A stretch of 64,000 nt of DNA from Rhodoferax sp. TS-BS-61-7 (GCF_002943465.1 NZ_PTQY01000003.1:529501-593500), one strand, 5' to 3'; positions 33,692-43,030 are shown, counted from the first letter of the stretch. A program made the numbers and translations. Notes: a model not told the origin generated them from the letters alone.

Positions 33692-34360
33692 ATGCGGGGA
33701 CCGGTGCGCGCTGTGGTGTTTGACATGGATGGCGTGTTGATTGACTCCGAGGTCATCTGGCGCCGCGTGCGCGCGGACTACGCCGCCGAGCGCGGCCAGC
33801 AGTGGACTGAGGCCGACCAGATGGACCTGCTGGGCCGCAGCACCCCCGACTGGTCCGCCCGCATGCGCCTGCGCCTGCAGATCACGCACCTGAGTGCAGC
33901 CGAGCTGGCACAGGAGATCGTGCAGCGTGTGCTGCTGGCGTTTGCCCAGGACCTGCCGCAACGCCCTGGTGCCGCGGCGGCGCTGCGAGCCCTGGCCGCG
34001 CGTTACCCGGTGGCGCTGGCCTCGGGTTCGCCACGCGTGTTGGTGGAGTGCGCGATGGCCAGCACCGGCTTTGGCCCATATTTCCAGAGCATCTTGTGTG
34101 GCGACGATGTACAGCACGGCAAGCCCCACCCCGAGATTTACCTGCGCAGCCTGCAGCGCCTGGGCACCACGGGTGAGCATGCCGCAGGTATTGAAGACGC
34201 ACCCAGCGGTCTGCGGGCCCTGCGCGCCGCCGGCATGTGGGCCATTGCCGCGCCCTGCCCGGAGTTTCCGCTGGACGCCGCCGCCCAAGCGCTGGCGCAT
34301 GCACACATCAGCACGCTGCACGACCTGACCCCGGCCCTGGTGGATGCCCTCGGCGCCTGA
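33692..34360 (+). CDS. HAD family phosphatase (beta-phosphoglucomutase-like)
   Basis: 222 residues. HAD motif I is VVFDMDGVLIDSE, motif II VALASGSPR, the conserved Lys in HGKPHPEIYL, and motif IV IEDAPSGLRAL. It resembles sugar-phosphate phosphatases and beta-phosphoglucomutase. At the end of a polyol operon it may remove dead-end sugar phosphates, which is inference. It starts three bases after the permease gene. Confidence 0.9.
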   Translation: MRGPVRAVVFDMDGVLIDSEVIWRRVRADYAAERGQQWTEADQMDLLGRSTPDWSARMRLRLQITHLSAAELAQEIVQRVLLAFAQDLPQRPGAAAALRALAARYPVALASGSPRVLVECAMASTGFGPYFQSILCGDDVQHGKPHPEIYLRSLQRLGTTGEHAAGIEDAPSGLRALRAAGMWAIAAPCPEFPLDAAAQALAHAHISTLHDLTPALVDALGA

Positions 34361-34379
34361 GGGCTGCGGCGCTGCCACA

Positions 34380-35420
34380 ATGGGCCGCATGTTGCGTCCC
34401 ATGCCCCCTTCCCCCGCCCCCGGTACCACCCTGCTGTGCGCCCTGCTGGCCTGTCTGGCCTTGCCTGCGACTGGAACCACAGCGCCGGCCCAGCCCCGCA
34501 AACTCACCAACAGCCTGGGCATGACGCTGGTGCGCATTCCCGCGGGCACCTTCCACATGGGCAGCCATGAGCCGATGACACGCCTGCAAAAGGCCTACCC
34601 CCTGGCCGAGCGCGAGCGCCTGGAAGCCCTGAAAGACGAAGCCCCGGTGCACCGGGTGCGCATCAGCCGAGCGTTTTACGTGGGACAGACCGAGGTGACC
34701 GTGGGGCAGTTCCGCCATTTTGTGCAAGCCTCCCACTACGTGCCGGAGTCCGAGGCGGACGGCACCGGCGGCTACGGTTACAACGCCGACTACGACCCTG
34801 AAAAAAGTGTGCGCGGCGATGCCTTTGAAGGTCGCGACCCGCGCTACAGCTGGCGCAACCCCGGCTTTGCACAGGACGACAAGCACCCGGTGGTCAACAT
34901 CACCTGGAACGACGCACAGGCCCTGGCCCGGTGGCTGAGCCAGCAGGAAGGCCGCCACTACCGCCTGCCCACCGAGGCCGAATGGGAGTACGCAGCCCGC
35001 GCCGGCACCCGCACGCGTTACCACAGCGGTGACGACCCGCGCACGCTGCTGAAGGTGGCCAACACCTTTGACGCCAGTGCCAAACCGCTATGGCCCAAGT
35101 TCGCAGCCAACGCGCTGGCGGGTGATGACGGTTTTGCCTTCACCGCCCCGGTGGCCCGCTTCCGGCCCAATGCCTTTGGCCTGTACGACATGCACGGCAA
35201 CGCCTGGGAGTGGACCAACGATTTATATGGCGAGGACTACTACGCACACTCCCCCGCCAAAGACCCGCAGGGGCCCAGCGAGGGCCATGTGTATGTGCGC
35301 CGCGGTGGCTCGTGGCACACCTGGTCGCTGTACGCGCGCTCCAGCTACCGCAACTGGAATTCACCCCAGACCCGCTACACCCTGGTGGGCATGCGGCTGG
35401 TGCTGGACGCGCCGAAGTAA
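34380..35420 (+). CDS. SUMF1/FGE-fold domain protein, exported
   Basis: About 346 residues. After a signal peptide (TTLLCALLACLALPATG, possibly with lipobox LLAC) comes a formylglycine-generating-enzyme fold: MTLVRIPAGTFHMGSHEP, YVGQTEVTVGQFRHFV, YRLPTEAEWEYAARAGTRTR, and LYDMHGNAWEWTNDLYGEDY. The mature protein has no cysteine, so the catalytic Cys pair of true FGE is absent and it cannot be a standard sulfatase-maturation enzyme. It is more like the non-enzymatic SUMF1 proteins. The start is uncertain (34380 or 34389), with no strong ribosome site. It is convergent with the next gene. Confidence 0.85.
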   Translation: MGRMLRPMPPSPAPGTTLLCALLACLALPATGTTAPAQPRKLTNSLGMTLVRIPAGTFHMGSHEPMTRLQKAYPLAERERLEALKDEAPVHRVRISRAFYVGQTEVTVGQFRHFVQASHYVPESEADGTGGYGYNADYDPEKSVRGDAFEGRDPRYSWRNPGFAQDDKHPVVNITWNDAQALARWLSQQEGRHYRLPTEAEWEYAARAGTRTRYHSGDDPRTLLKVANTFDASAKPLWPKFAANALAGDDGFAFTAPVARFRPNAFGLYDMHGNAWEWTNDLYGEDYYAHSPAKDPQGPSEGHVYVRRGGSWHTWSLYARSSYRNWNSPQTRYTLVGMRLVLDAPK

Positions 35421-35423
35421 GGC

Positions 35424-36254
35424 TTAGTTGCGCAGCGTGTCGGCCGGCAGCTGGTGGATCTCGGCCAGCGTTTGCGCCAGCGCGCGGCCTGCGGCATCGA
35501 GCACGGCACGGCCTTTCTCGGCCGTAGCGGCCGCAGCATTGCCCACGGCACCGGCTGCGTTGTAGTCCTGCATCTGCCAGCCCAGCTTGGCGCTTTTGCC
35601 ATTACCCAGAATGGCAAACTTTTTGGCGCGGTCTTCGGAGGTGGACGCAAAGTTCTGCGCCTGGGCCATGGCTACCTGCTCGGGCGCCAGCGCCAGCATC
35701 ATGGAGGTTTCAATCTCCCCCGCGTGGATGCCAAAGCGGTGTTCGTGCGCGCTGAACAAGGCGTTCACATCCTCGCCAGCAGGCCCGGTCAGCGGCAGGC
35801 CAAACCAGTTCACGCTGTAGACCAGCATGCCGAGCCGCGCGCGCAGGTCACGCGCCACCACGTCCAGCAGGCCGACCTGACCGCCATGCGAATTGAGCAG
35901 CACCAGTTTCTTCACCCCCGTGGCGGCCACACTTTCGCCCAGCTCGGTCCACAGGCGAATGACAGTTTCGGCCTTCAGCGTCAGCGTGCCCGGAAAACGC
36001 GCATGTTCGGGGCTGAAACCCACCGCCTGGGTAGGCAAAAACAGGGCGGGCACGTCCGCCGGAATGTGGTGCACGGTGGCGGCTACTACGCCGTCCACCA
36101 GGGCAGTGTCCACCCGCAGCGGCAGGTGCGGGCCATGTTGCTCAGTGGCAGCCACGGGCAACACGGCGATGGTGGCGCCCAGGCGGCCATCGGTCTGGCA
36201 CTGCGCAAAGTCGCGCGTGCTCCAGTCGGCCCAAAAACGGGAAGGGTTTTGCAT
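35424..36254 (-). CDS. creatininase family amidohydrolase
   Basis: 276 residues. Metal-site motifs: VLPVAATEQHGPHLPLRVDT, NSHGGQVGLLD, and HAGEIETSMML with the conserved Glu. The family includes creatininase and enzymes opening small cyclic amides in heterocycle metabolism; the substrate here is unknown. It ends three bases from the stop of the SUMF1 gene and starts 19 bases after the histidine kinase gene on the same strand. Confidence 0.9.
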   Translation of the reverse strand: MQNPSRFWADWSTRDFAQCQTDGRLGATIAVLPVAATEQHGPHLPLRVDTALVDGVVAATVHHIPADVPALFLPTQAVGFSPEHARFPGTLTLKAETVIRLWTELGESVAATGVKKLVLLNSHGGQVGLLDVVARDLRARLGMLVYSVNWFGLPLTGPAGEDVNALFSAHEHRFGIHAGEIETSMMLALAPEQVAMAQAQNFASTSEDRAKKFAILGNGKSAKLGWQMQDYNAAGAVGNAAAATAEKGRAVLDAAGRALAQTLAEIHQLPADTLRN

Positions 36255-36273
36255 GCGCCTATCTTAGGCCAGG

Positions 36274-38292
36274 CTAACGCGCCAGGGCTTCGGGCTCGGG
36301 CTGGTCAAACGCCACCACCGGGGCGCTGCGCGGCAGCACCATGCTGAAGGTGGCACCCTGGCCGGGGCTGCTGGCCACATGCACGGTGCCCCCCAGGGAT
36401 TTGGTGACCAGGTTGTAGACGATGTTGAGGCCCAGGCCGCTGCCGCCCTGGCCCAGTTTGGTGGTGAAAAAGGGGTCAAACACGCGGGCCAGGTGCGCCT
36501 GCGGAATACCGGCCCCGTTGTCGCTGACCAGCAGGCGCACCGCACCGTCGTTGGTCAGGGCGGCGCTGACCTGCACCGTGCCGCGCTCCATGCCCTCGAA
36601 GGCGTGCAGCAGCGCGTTGTTGATCAGGTTGGTCAGCACCTGGCCCAGCGGGCCGGGGTAGCTATCCATCACGATGCCCTCGGCAATGTCGCAGTCCACC
36701 TGGTGGTTGGATTTGCGGATGGTGGGCCCCAGGGTGAGCAGGATCTCACTGACCGTGGCCTGCAGGTCGAAGCTGCGGCGGTTCAGGCTGGTCTGGTCCA
36801 CCGCCACCTGCTTGAAGCTGGACACCAGCTCGGCGGCGTGTTGCAAGCCGCGCATCAGAATGCCGGCCCCCTGCCGGGTGTTGCCCACAAACTCCTCCAG
36901 CCGGCTGCGCGTGAGGCCCTGGGCCATGCCATTGGCAAAGCTGTTGGCGTGGTCTTGCAAGGTGCTGGCCACGGTCAGGCTGTTGCCAATGGGGGTGTTG
37001 AGCTCGTGCGCAATGCCGGCCACCAGCGAACCCAGGGCCGACATTTTTTCGGCCCGCACCAGCTCGCCCTGGGCCGCTGTGAGCTGGGCCAGCGTGGCAG
37101 ACAGCTCCTGGGTGCGCTCTTGCACACGGTGTTCCAGCGTGGCGTTGAGCTGCAGGATGTTTTCTTCGTAGCGGTGTTTGGCGGTGATGTCGTCAAACGC
37201 CATGATGAGCACACGCTCCCCGCCCAACACCACCATGCGGCCCGACAACTCGCACAACATCTCGGCCCGGGTCACGCCGTGCAGCATCCAGGCGCGGTAG
37301 CCCGTCAACTCGCCGCGTTCTTGCAGGATGCGGTTGCCCTCTTCGCGCTGAGCCACGTCTTTCCAGATACCGGTACGCGCACCATTGGAGCCAATGGCCA
37401 CCTCCCGGTCCAGCCCGAACACGCGCACCCAGGCGCTGTTCACATCCATGGTCTGGATATCGTCAGTGCCTACACGCGACACCGACATGGACACGGGTGA
37501 GGCGTCAAAAATCGCCTTGAATTTGGTCTGGCTCACACGCAGCGCCTCTTCGGTGCGCTCACGTTCGGCCAGCTCCAGCTGCAGGGCCTGGGTTTTTTGC
37601 TCGCGCTCGGCCATCAGGGCGGCCAAGTCGGTGCGCATGGTGTCCAGCGCGTGGGCCAGCTCGCCCATCTCGTCCTTGCGCTGGGGCGACAGCGGCAGTG
37701 CCAGTTCGCCGCGCGCCAGGCGGCGAGCGTCTTCACGCAGCTCCAGCAGGGGTTTGAGCACGCGGCGGTTGAACAGCGGCCAGATCACCAAAAAGGCCAA
37801 CGCCATTTGCAACACCAGCGCCAGGCCAAAACGCAGCAGGTCCTGGCGCATCTCGCGCTCAATACGCTGAGAGGTCATCTCCACCGTCAGGCGGCCCACC
37901 CGGGTGCCGTTGTAAATGATGTCGCGCTGGTCGCTCAGCGTGGTGCCTGGCGGCAAGGCATCGTTGTGCTTGCGCACAAACACATCCTGAAACTCGTCGG
38001 TCACGGTCACGCTCACCACATCGGGGTTGCGCATCACCGCGTCCACCAGCTCGCTGGCCACGCCGCGGTCCAGGTTCCACACCGCCACCGCCATGCCGCG
38101 CGACAGCACCTCGGCGTACTGGCGCATGGGCGCCTCCACCCGCAGGGCCACCTCGGTCTTGAGCTTGGCAGTGACCTGGAAATACGCCAGAAACAGCGCC
38201 GGCAACAAAATGCCGAGCGCTACCCCCAGCATCAGCGTCTGGCGCAAGGACAGGACGGGAAAACGCGCTGCAAAACCGGCTGGCTGGGGCAA
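36274..38292 (-). CDS. membrane sensor histidine kinase (orphan)
   Basis: 672 residues. Membrane helices near 18-38 and 160-180 bracket a periplasmic sensor; then HAMP (LFNRRVLKPLLELREDARRL), a PAS domain (TKFKAIFDASPVSMSVSRVG), a coiled coil, the phospho-acceptor site VAGIAHELNTPIGNSL, and an ATPase domain (LTNLINNALLHAF; DNGAGIP; GSGLGLNIVYNLV). No response regulator gene is adjacent. The best start is TTG at 38292, with GGGAG ten bases upstream; no earlier ATG exists in frame with good context. Confidence 0.9.
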   Translation of the reverse strand: MPQPAGFAARFPVLSLRQTLMLGVALGILLPALFLAYFQVTAKLKTEVALRVEAPMRQYAEVLSRGMAVAVWNLDRGVASELVDAVMRNPDVVSVTVTDEFQDVFVRKHNDALPPGTTLSDQRDIIYNGTRVGRLTVEMTSQRIEREMRQDLLRFGLALVLQMALAFLVIWPLFNRRVLKPLLELREDARRLARGELALPLSPQRKDEMGELAHALDTMRTDLAALMAEREQKTQALQLELAERERTEEALRVSQTKFKAIFDASPVSMSVSRVGTDDIQTMDVNSAWVRVFGLDREVAIGSNGARTGIWKDVAQREEGNRILQERGELTGYRAWMLHGVTRAEMLCELSGRMVVLGGERVLIMAFDDITAKHRYEENILQLNATLEHRVQERTQELSATLAQLTAAQGELVRAEKMSALGSLVAGIAHELNTPIGNSLTVASTLQDHANSFANGMAQGLTRSRLEEFVGNTRQGAGILMRGLQHAAELVSSFKQVAVDQTSLNRRSFDLQATVSEILLTLGPTIRKSNHQVDCDIAEGIVMDSYPGPLGQVLTNLINNALLHAFEGMERGTVQVSAALTNDGAVRLLVSDNGAGIPQAHLARVFDPFFTTKLGQGGSGLGLNIVYNLVTKSLGGTVHVASSPGQGATFSMVLPRSAPVVAFDQPEPEALAR

Positions 38293-38404
38293 AACTGCTC
38301 ACTCCCTGGTGATGAAAGCTATGGTGCTCTGGGCAAAGTATCAACGCCCACCTTGGCCCCGGTCAAGCAAAAGGCATGCGCAAGGCGCCCACTATGATGC
38401 GCGC

Positions 38405-38734
38405 ATGTCTGCCCCGCGCCCCCGCAATGCCACCGGCGACTCCTTTTTTGCCTGGGAGGGGGACACCCTGATCGTCAATATTTTGGGCAAACCCGCCGCC
38501 AGCAAAGACGCCATTGGCAAACCCAAAGGCACCCAACTCAAGGTGAGCGTGACCGCAGCGCCGCAGAACGGCAAAGCCACAGACCACATGGTGCGCTTTT
38601 TAGCACCCTTGTTTGGCGTGGCTGTGTCCGACATCACGGTGGTGTTTGGCCAGGAAAATGTGAACAAGCAGCTGCGCATCCATGCGCCCCGCAAGTTGCC
38701 TACTGTATTTACCGCCACCACCCCACCCGCTTGA
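38405..38734 (+). CDS. DUF167 (YggU-like) family protein
   Basis: 109 residues. The domain is clear: LIVNILGKPAASKDAIGKPK, LKVSVTAAPQNGKATDHMVR, then FGVAVSDITVVFGQENVNKQ. The family is small, widespread and of unknown biochemical function. The start MSAPRPRNATGD at 38405 is the natural family length. It precedes the DsbD-like gene by 43 bases. Confidence 0.88.
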   Translation: MSAPRPRNATGDSFFAWEGDTLIVNILGKPAASKDAIGKPKGTQLKVSVTAAPQNGKATDHMVRFLAPLFGVAVSDITVVFGQENVNKQLRIHAPRKLPTVFTATTPPA

Positions 38735-38777
38735 ACGCCCCCGGAACTATTGGGCTCGCCGCAGCTCCCACCCCGCA

Positions 38778-41021
38778 ATGACCTTGTTTTCTTTCCGATC
38801 CCTTCGCCCCGCCCTTTGGCGTACCCGAATCGCTCTCTTTTTAATAGCTGCTTGCGCAATATCTACGGGGGCTAGAGCCCAATTTGACACAAAAACCGGG
38901 GCTGCCACGGCGGTGGTACAGACCGAACAGGTGCGCGCCGAGCTGTTGGCCTACGCGCCCCAGGGCGTGGCGCCGGGCGCCCAGGTATGGCTGGGCCTGC
39001 AACTGCAGCACCAACCCCAGTGGCACACCTACTGGAAAAACCCCGGCGACTCCGGCCTGCCCACCACGCTGACCTGGACTCTGCCTGCGGGCGTGACGGC
39101 AGGCGACATTGCTTGGCCCACGCCGCACAAGATTGCTATCGGCAGCCTGGCCAACCTGGGATTTGAAGGCACGGTGCTGCTGCCGCTGCCGCTGACGATT
39201 GCGCCCGACTTCCGCCCCAGCGGCCTGGCGCAGGACCTAGAAGTGCGCCTATCCGCCAGCTGGCTGGTGTGCCGCCAAGAATGTATTCCGCAAGAAGGTG
39301 AATTTGCACTGCGCCTGCCGCTGCGTGGCTCCACTGCGCTGCACCGGGCCAGTTTTGAGGCGGCCTGGGCCGCTGCCCCCAAACCGTTTGCCGGCCCCGT
39401 CCAGGCCACGGTGTCCGACACCGGCGTGGCGCTGCGCGTGAGCGGCTTGCCAGCCAGTTGGCGCGGCAAGGCCATCAACGCCTTCCCCGAAACCCACGAG
39501 CTGCTGCACACCCCCGCCCTGCCCGGGGAGGGTGATCGGGTGAAGTCCAGTGCCGCGGACCAAGCAGGCACCCAAGGCTGGCAAGACGGCGTGTGGACCG
39601 CCCAGGTGCCGCACTCGGCCCAGCGTTACACCAGCCCCAGCACTGTGGCCTGGGTGCTGGTGTTGGGCAACGAGCGCCTGCGTGCCGAGGCCACCGTACA
39701 AGGCAGCTGGCCCGCCACCGCCGCCCGCGCCGAAGTGCCCGCCGCACTGCAGGCCGCATTGGCGGCCAACGCCCAACAGGCCCAGACCAGCGCCCCTGCC
39801 GTGCCCGGCAGCCTGCTGTGGGTACTGGCCACGGCGCTGTTGGGCGGGCTGATCCTCAACCTCATGCCCTGCGTGTTCCCGGTGTTGGCCATCAAGGTAC
39901 TGGGCTTTGCCACGCAGAGTGGCCAGTCACGCTCTGCCCAACGCGCCCAGGGCCTGGCGTACACGGCGGGGGTGGTGTTGTCGTTTCTGGCGCTGGGCGG
40001 CCTGCTGCTGGCGCTGCGCGCAGGGGGCGAGCAACTGGGCTGGGGCTTTCAGCTGCAGACACCCGGCGTGGTCGTGGCGCTGGCGCTGCTGTTCACGCTG
40101 ATTGCGCTGAATCTGGCCGGTTGGCTCAACGTGGGCAGCGTGCTGCCGCAGCGCCTGGCCACGCTGCAGCTGCGGCATCCGGTGGGTGAGGCGTTTTTGT
40201 CCGGCGTGCTGGCAGTGGCCGTGGCATCACCCTGCACCGCACCCTTCATGGGCGCGTCGCTGGGCTACGCCATCACGCTGCCGGGCGCGCAGGCACTGGC
40301 CATTTTTGCGGCGCTGGGCCTGGGCCTGGCGCTGCCCTACCTGCTGGCCAGCTGGGTGCCGTCTGTCGCCCGCTGGCTGCCACGGCCCGGCGCGTGGATG
40401 GACACGCTGCGCCACTTCATGGCCTTCCCCATGGCGGCCACGGTGGTGTGGCTGGTGTGGGTGCTGGGCCACCTGAGTGGCGTGGACGGCGCGGCCAGCC
40501 TGCTGCTGCTGATCCTGGGCCTGTGCATGCTGGTCTGGTCGCTGGGCCTGCAAGGGCGTAGCCGCACCCTGCTTGCTACCATTTCCATAGCTGCTTGCGC
40601 AGTGTTTGCGTGGGCTAGTGGCCAATATGCCATGAACTCGGATGCTGAGGCGGCCAGCACAGCGTCTGCGGGCCCCTCCCAACCCGGCTGGCAAGCCTGG
40701 ACGGCGGACAGCGTGCCGGCGGCGCTGGCGCAGGGCAAACCGGTGTTTGTGGATTTCACCGCAGCCTGGTGCATCACCTGCCAGGTGAATAAGAAGACCA
40801 CGCTGTCCAACGCCGAGGTGCAGGCCGACCTGGCGGCCAAACAGGTCACGCTGCTGCGCGCCGACTGGACCCGGCGCGACCCCGCCATCACCCAGGCCCT
40901 GCAGGCGCTGGGCCGCAGCGGCGTGCCGGTGTATGTGCTGTATGCCCCGGGCAAGGCGCCGGTGGTGCTGTCCGAAATCTTGACACCCGGCGAGCTGCGC
41001 AGCGCCATTGCCACCCTGTAA
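38778..41021 (+). CDS. protein-disulfide reductase, DsbD/ScsB type
   Basis: 747 residues. A signal peptide whose core is repeat-encoded (IALFLIAACAISTGARAQ) precedes an N-terminal periplasmic domain (about 40-370, with a WLVCRQECIP cysteine pair), an eight-helix transmembrane core with redox cysteines (NLMPCVFPVLAIK and SPCTAPFMGAS), and a C-terminal thioredoxin domain with WCITCQVNKK. It passes electrons from cytoplasmic thioredoxin across the inner membrane to periplasmic thiol enzymes. The ATG at 38778 is the first that gives a signal peptide. A second repeat copy encodes residues near the linker before the thioredoxin domain. Confidence 0.9.
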   Translation: MTLFSFRSLRPALWRTRIALFLIAACAISTGARAQFDTKTGAATAVVQTEQVRAELLAYAPQGVAPGAQVWLGLQLQHQPQWHTYWKNPGDSGLPTTLTWTLPAGVTAGDIAWPTPHKIAIGSLANLGFEGTVLLPLPLTIAPDFRPSGLAQDLEVRLSASWLVCRQECIPQEGEFALRLPLRGSTALHRASFEAAWAAAPKPFAGPVQATVSDTGVALRVSGLPASWRGKAINAFPETHELLHTPALPGEGDRVKSSAADQAGTQGWQDGVWTAQVPHSAQRYTSPSTVAWVLVLGNERLRAEATVQGSWPATAARAEVPAALQAALAANAQQAQTSAPAVPGSLLWVLATALLGGLILNLMPCVFPVLAIKVLGFATQSGQSRSAQRAQGLAYTAGVVLSFLALGGLLLALRAGGEQLGWGFQLQTPGVVVALALLFTLIALNLAGWLNVGSVLPQRLATLQLRHPVGEAFLSGVLAVAVASPCTAPFMGASLGYAITLPGAQALAIFAALGLGLALPYLLASWVPSVARWLPRPGAWMDTLRHFMAFPMAATVVWLVWVLGHLSGVDGAASLLLLILGLCMLVWSLGLQGRSRTLLATISIAACAVFAWASGQYAMNSDAEAASTASAGPSQPGWQAWTADSVPAALAQGKPVFVDFTAAWCITCQVNKKTTLSNAEVQADLAAKQVTLLRADWTRRDPAITQALQALGRSGVPVYVLYAPGKAPVVLSEILTPGELRSAIATL
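38837..38888 (+). repeat. interspersed repeat copy D (encodes signal peptide of DsbD-like protein)
   Basis: Reads TTTTTAATAGCTGCTTGCGC, then AATATCTACGGGGGCTAGAG and CCCAATTTGAC. It lies in frame with the gene and supplies the IAACAISTGARAQ part of the signal peptide. Over about 30 bases it is nearly identical to the copy at 49000. Confidence 0.8.
40571..40630 (+). repeat. interspersed repeat copy E (inside the DsbD-like gene)
   Basis: Reads TTGCTACCATTTCCATAGCT then GCTTGCGCAGTGTTTGCGTG and GGCTAGTGGCCAATATGCC. In frame it encodes ISIAACAVFAWASGQYA, the last hydrophobic segment before the thioredoxin domain. It is the same strand and frame as copy D in the same gene. Confidence 0.75.
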
Positions 41022-41025
41022 AACC

Positions 41026-41445
41026 ATGAACGCTGCCCTGACCGAAACCCAAACAATTGCCGAACTGGTGGCAAAGCCCCTGACCGTGGCCGTGGTGGGC
41101 CTGTCGCCCAAGCCCCACCGTGACAGTTTTGGCGTGGCGCAGTACATGCAGGCGCACGGCTGGCGCATCGTGCCCATCAACCCCAATGCCAGCGAAATCC
41201 TGGGCGAAAAGGCCTATGCCACGCTGAGCGAGGCCGCGCAGCACGAACACATCGACCTGGTGAATGTGTTCCGCAACAGCGAGGACGTGCCGCCCGTGGT
41301 GGACGAAGCCATCGCCATTGGCGCGCCCGCCCTCTGGCTGCAACTGGGCATTGCGCACGAGGTGGCCGCAGCCAAGGCGCGTGCCGCCGGCCTGCGGGTG
41401 GTGCAAAACAAGTGCCTGAAGGTGGAGCACGCGCGCCACGCCTGA
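41026..41445 (+). CDS. CoA-binding protein (YccU-like)
   Basis: 139 residues, a Rossmann CoA_binding_2 domain: VAVVGLSPKPHRDSFGVAQY, MQAHGWRIVPINPNASEI, and ALWLQLGIAHEVAAAKARAA. The family binds CoA, but its physiological role is unclear. The ATG at 41026 lies four bases after the DsbD-like stop, so the two are likely cotranscribed. Confidence 0.88.
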   Translation: MNAALTETQTIAELVAKPLTVAVVGLSPKPHRDSFGVAQYMQAHGWRIVPINPNASEILGEKAYATLSEAAQHEHIDLVNVFRNSEDVPPVVDEAIAIGAPALWLQLGIAHEVAAAKARAAGLRVVQNKCLKVEHARHA

Positions 41446-41505
41446 GCCCGCAGCGGCTTGCGCCAGCGCAAGGGCGAGTGAAGTCTGGCCTGCGACAATC
41501 GGTCT

Positions 41506-42657
41506 ATGACCGACACCAACCCGCACGCCCAAGCCGCCCTGTCTTTCGACACCCTGCACAACCCCACGTTTTTGCAAGCCTGCATGCGCCAGGCCACGCC
41601 CCACACCCCCGTGTGGCTGATGCGCCAGGCCGGCCGCTACCTGCCCGAGTACGTGGCCACGCGCGCCACCGCCGGCAGCTTCATGGGCCTGGCCACCAAC
41701 ACCCAGTACGCCACCGAAGTCACCCTGCAGCCGCTGGAGCGTTATCCGCTGGATGCGGCCATTTTGTTCAGCGACATCCTCACCGTGCCCGACGCTATGG
41801 GCCTGGGCCTGAGTTTTGCGCAGGGCGAAGGCCCGCGCTTTGCCAGCCCCATCAAAACCGAAGCGGATGTGGCCAAGCTCGCAGTGCCCGACATGGCCAA
41901 GCTGCAGTACGTGTTTGACGCGGTCAGCAGTATCCGCAAGGCGCTCACGCAGGACGGCAAGGGCCGCGTGCCGCTGATCGGATTCAGCGGCAGCCCCTGG
42001 ACGCTGGCCTGCTACATGGTCGAAGGCAAGGGCAGCGACGACTACCGCTTGGTCAAGACCATGCTCTACAGCCGCCCCGACCTGATGCACACCATGCTGG
42101 CCATCAACGCCGACTCGGTGGCGGCCTACCTGAATGCGCAGATCGACGCGGGCGCCCAGGCCGTGATGATTTTTGACAGCTGGGGCGGCGTGCTGGCCGA
42201 TGGCGCCTTCCAACAGTTCAGCCTGGCCTACACCGCACGTGTGCTGGCCCAGCTCAAGCGCCATGGCGCCGACGGCAAGGTGGTGCCGCGCCTGGTGTTC
42301 ACCAAAGGCGGTGGCCTGTGGTTGCAAGACATGAAGGCACTGGACTGCGACGTGCTGGGCCTGGACTGGACCGTGAACTTGGCCCAAGCACGAACCTTGG
42401 TGGGTGGTTTGGAAAATGGCCCTGGCAAAGCACTGCAAGGCAATATCGACCCCAACGTCCTGTTTGCGCCACCAGCTGCTATCCAAACCGAAGTGGCCAA
42501 GGTGCTGGACAGTTTTGGCGCGCCTTACCAAGGCAGTGGAACCGGTCCCACCCACATCTTCAACCTGGGCCATGGCATCAGCCAGTACACCCCGCCCGAA
42601 CATGTGGCGGCGCTGGTGGAAGCGGTTCATTCCCACTCCAAACGCCTGCGTGGGTAA
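41506..42657 (+). CDS. hemE: uroporphyrinogen decarboxylase
   Basis: 383 residues. The HemE signature is [18 protein letters not shown] near the N terminus; also [50 protein letters not shown], and the end [16 protein letters not shown]. It decarboxylates the four acetate side chains of uroporphyrinogen III to give coproporphyrinogen III in heme synthesis, in the cytoplasm. priA follows after 373 bases, a linkage seen in betaproteobacteria. Confidence 0.97.
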   Translation: MTDTNPHAQAALSFDTLHNPTFLQACMRQATPHTPVWLMRQAGRYLPEYVATRATAGSFMGLATNTQYATEVTLQPLERYPLDAAILFSDILTVPDAMGLGLSFAQGEGPRFASPIKTEADVAKLAVPDMAKLQYVFDAVSSIRKALTQDGKGRVPLIGFSGSPWTLACYMVEGKGSDDYRLVKTMLYSRPDLMHTMLAINADSVAAYLNAQIDAGAQAVMIFDSWGGVLADGAFQQFSLAYTARVLAQLKRHGADGKVVPRLVFTKGGGLWLQDMKALDCDVLGLDWTVNLAQARTLVGGLENGPGKALQGNIDPNVLFAPPAAIQTEVAKVLDSFGAPYQGSGTGPTHIFNLGHGISQYTPPEHVAALVEAVHSHSKRLRG

Positions 42658-43030
42658 TTTCTTTACCACGATTCATGCACCAAACCGAAGTTGTCCAAAC
42701 TTACTTATGCACAAAAATGGGGGTCCTAGGGTTATCCCTTCCCCCACATGGGGGATGGCCGCTATCAAAGAAATAGCGCCCGTAAGTGCTTGATTCATAA
42801 GGAGTTTGAAGTTTGCTTTTTTTCTGGGCACCGCAAGCAAACCCTTGATTTACAAGGCTTCGGCCCCTGCGGGGCATAGATATCAACAAAGTTATCCACA
42901 GAAAACGTGAACGAACTGTAAAGTACTTTGAAATCAACCACTTAGGCTTTATTTCGCCAGTTCACATCAATAAATTACCCCAAGTGCCACGTCACCTCTC
43001 TCCCGCTGCTTTCGGCACGGTGCCCACCCC
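42658..43030. promoter_or_regulatory. hemE-priA intergenic region with DnaA-box-like sites
   Basis: A 373-base AT-rich gap with no gene. It has two exact matches to the DnaA box TTATNCACA: TTATGCACA at 42705-42713 and TTATCCACA at 42892-42900. It also holds an eight-base inverted repeat (GTTTGCTT 42811-42818, AAGCAAAC 42835-42842), the palindrome AAAGTACTTT (42920-42929), and a possible degenerate repeat copy near 42754-42815. The priA promoter must lie here. Confidence 0.6.
42754..42815 (+). repeat. possible degenerate interspersed repeat copy I
   Basis: GCCGCTATCAAAGAAATAGC followed by GCCCGTAAGTGCTTGATTCA shares the GCTAT-N-ATAG start but not the TGCTTGCGC core. This is the weakest of the copies. 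Confidence 0.3.

Noticed and set aside
32564..34558. A 664-residue open frame on the minus strand opposite the ABC permease and HAD genes.
   Set aside because: Low-complexity His/Gly/Gln-rich product, opposite well-recognised genes; no family features.
34380..35420. A functional sulfatase-activating enzyme.
   Set aside because: No cysteine remains in the mature protein and no sulfatase gene is nearby.
42892..42929. Chromosome origin near priA, given DnaA boxes.
   Set aside because: Only two boxes lie far apart, there is no dnaA, dnaN, gidA or parAB gene nearby and no AT-rich 13-mer array.
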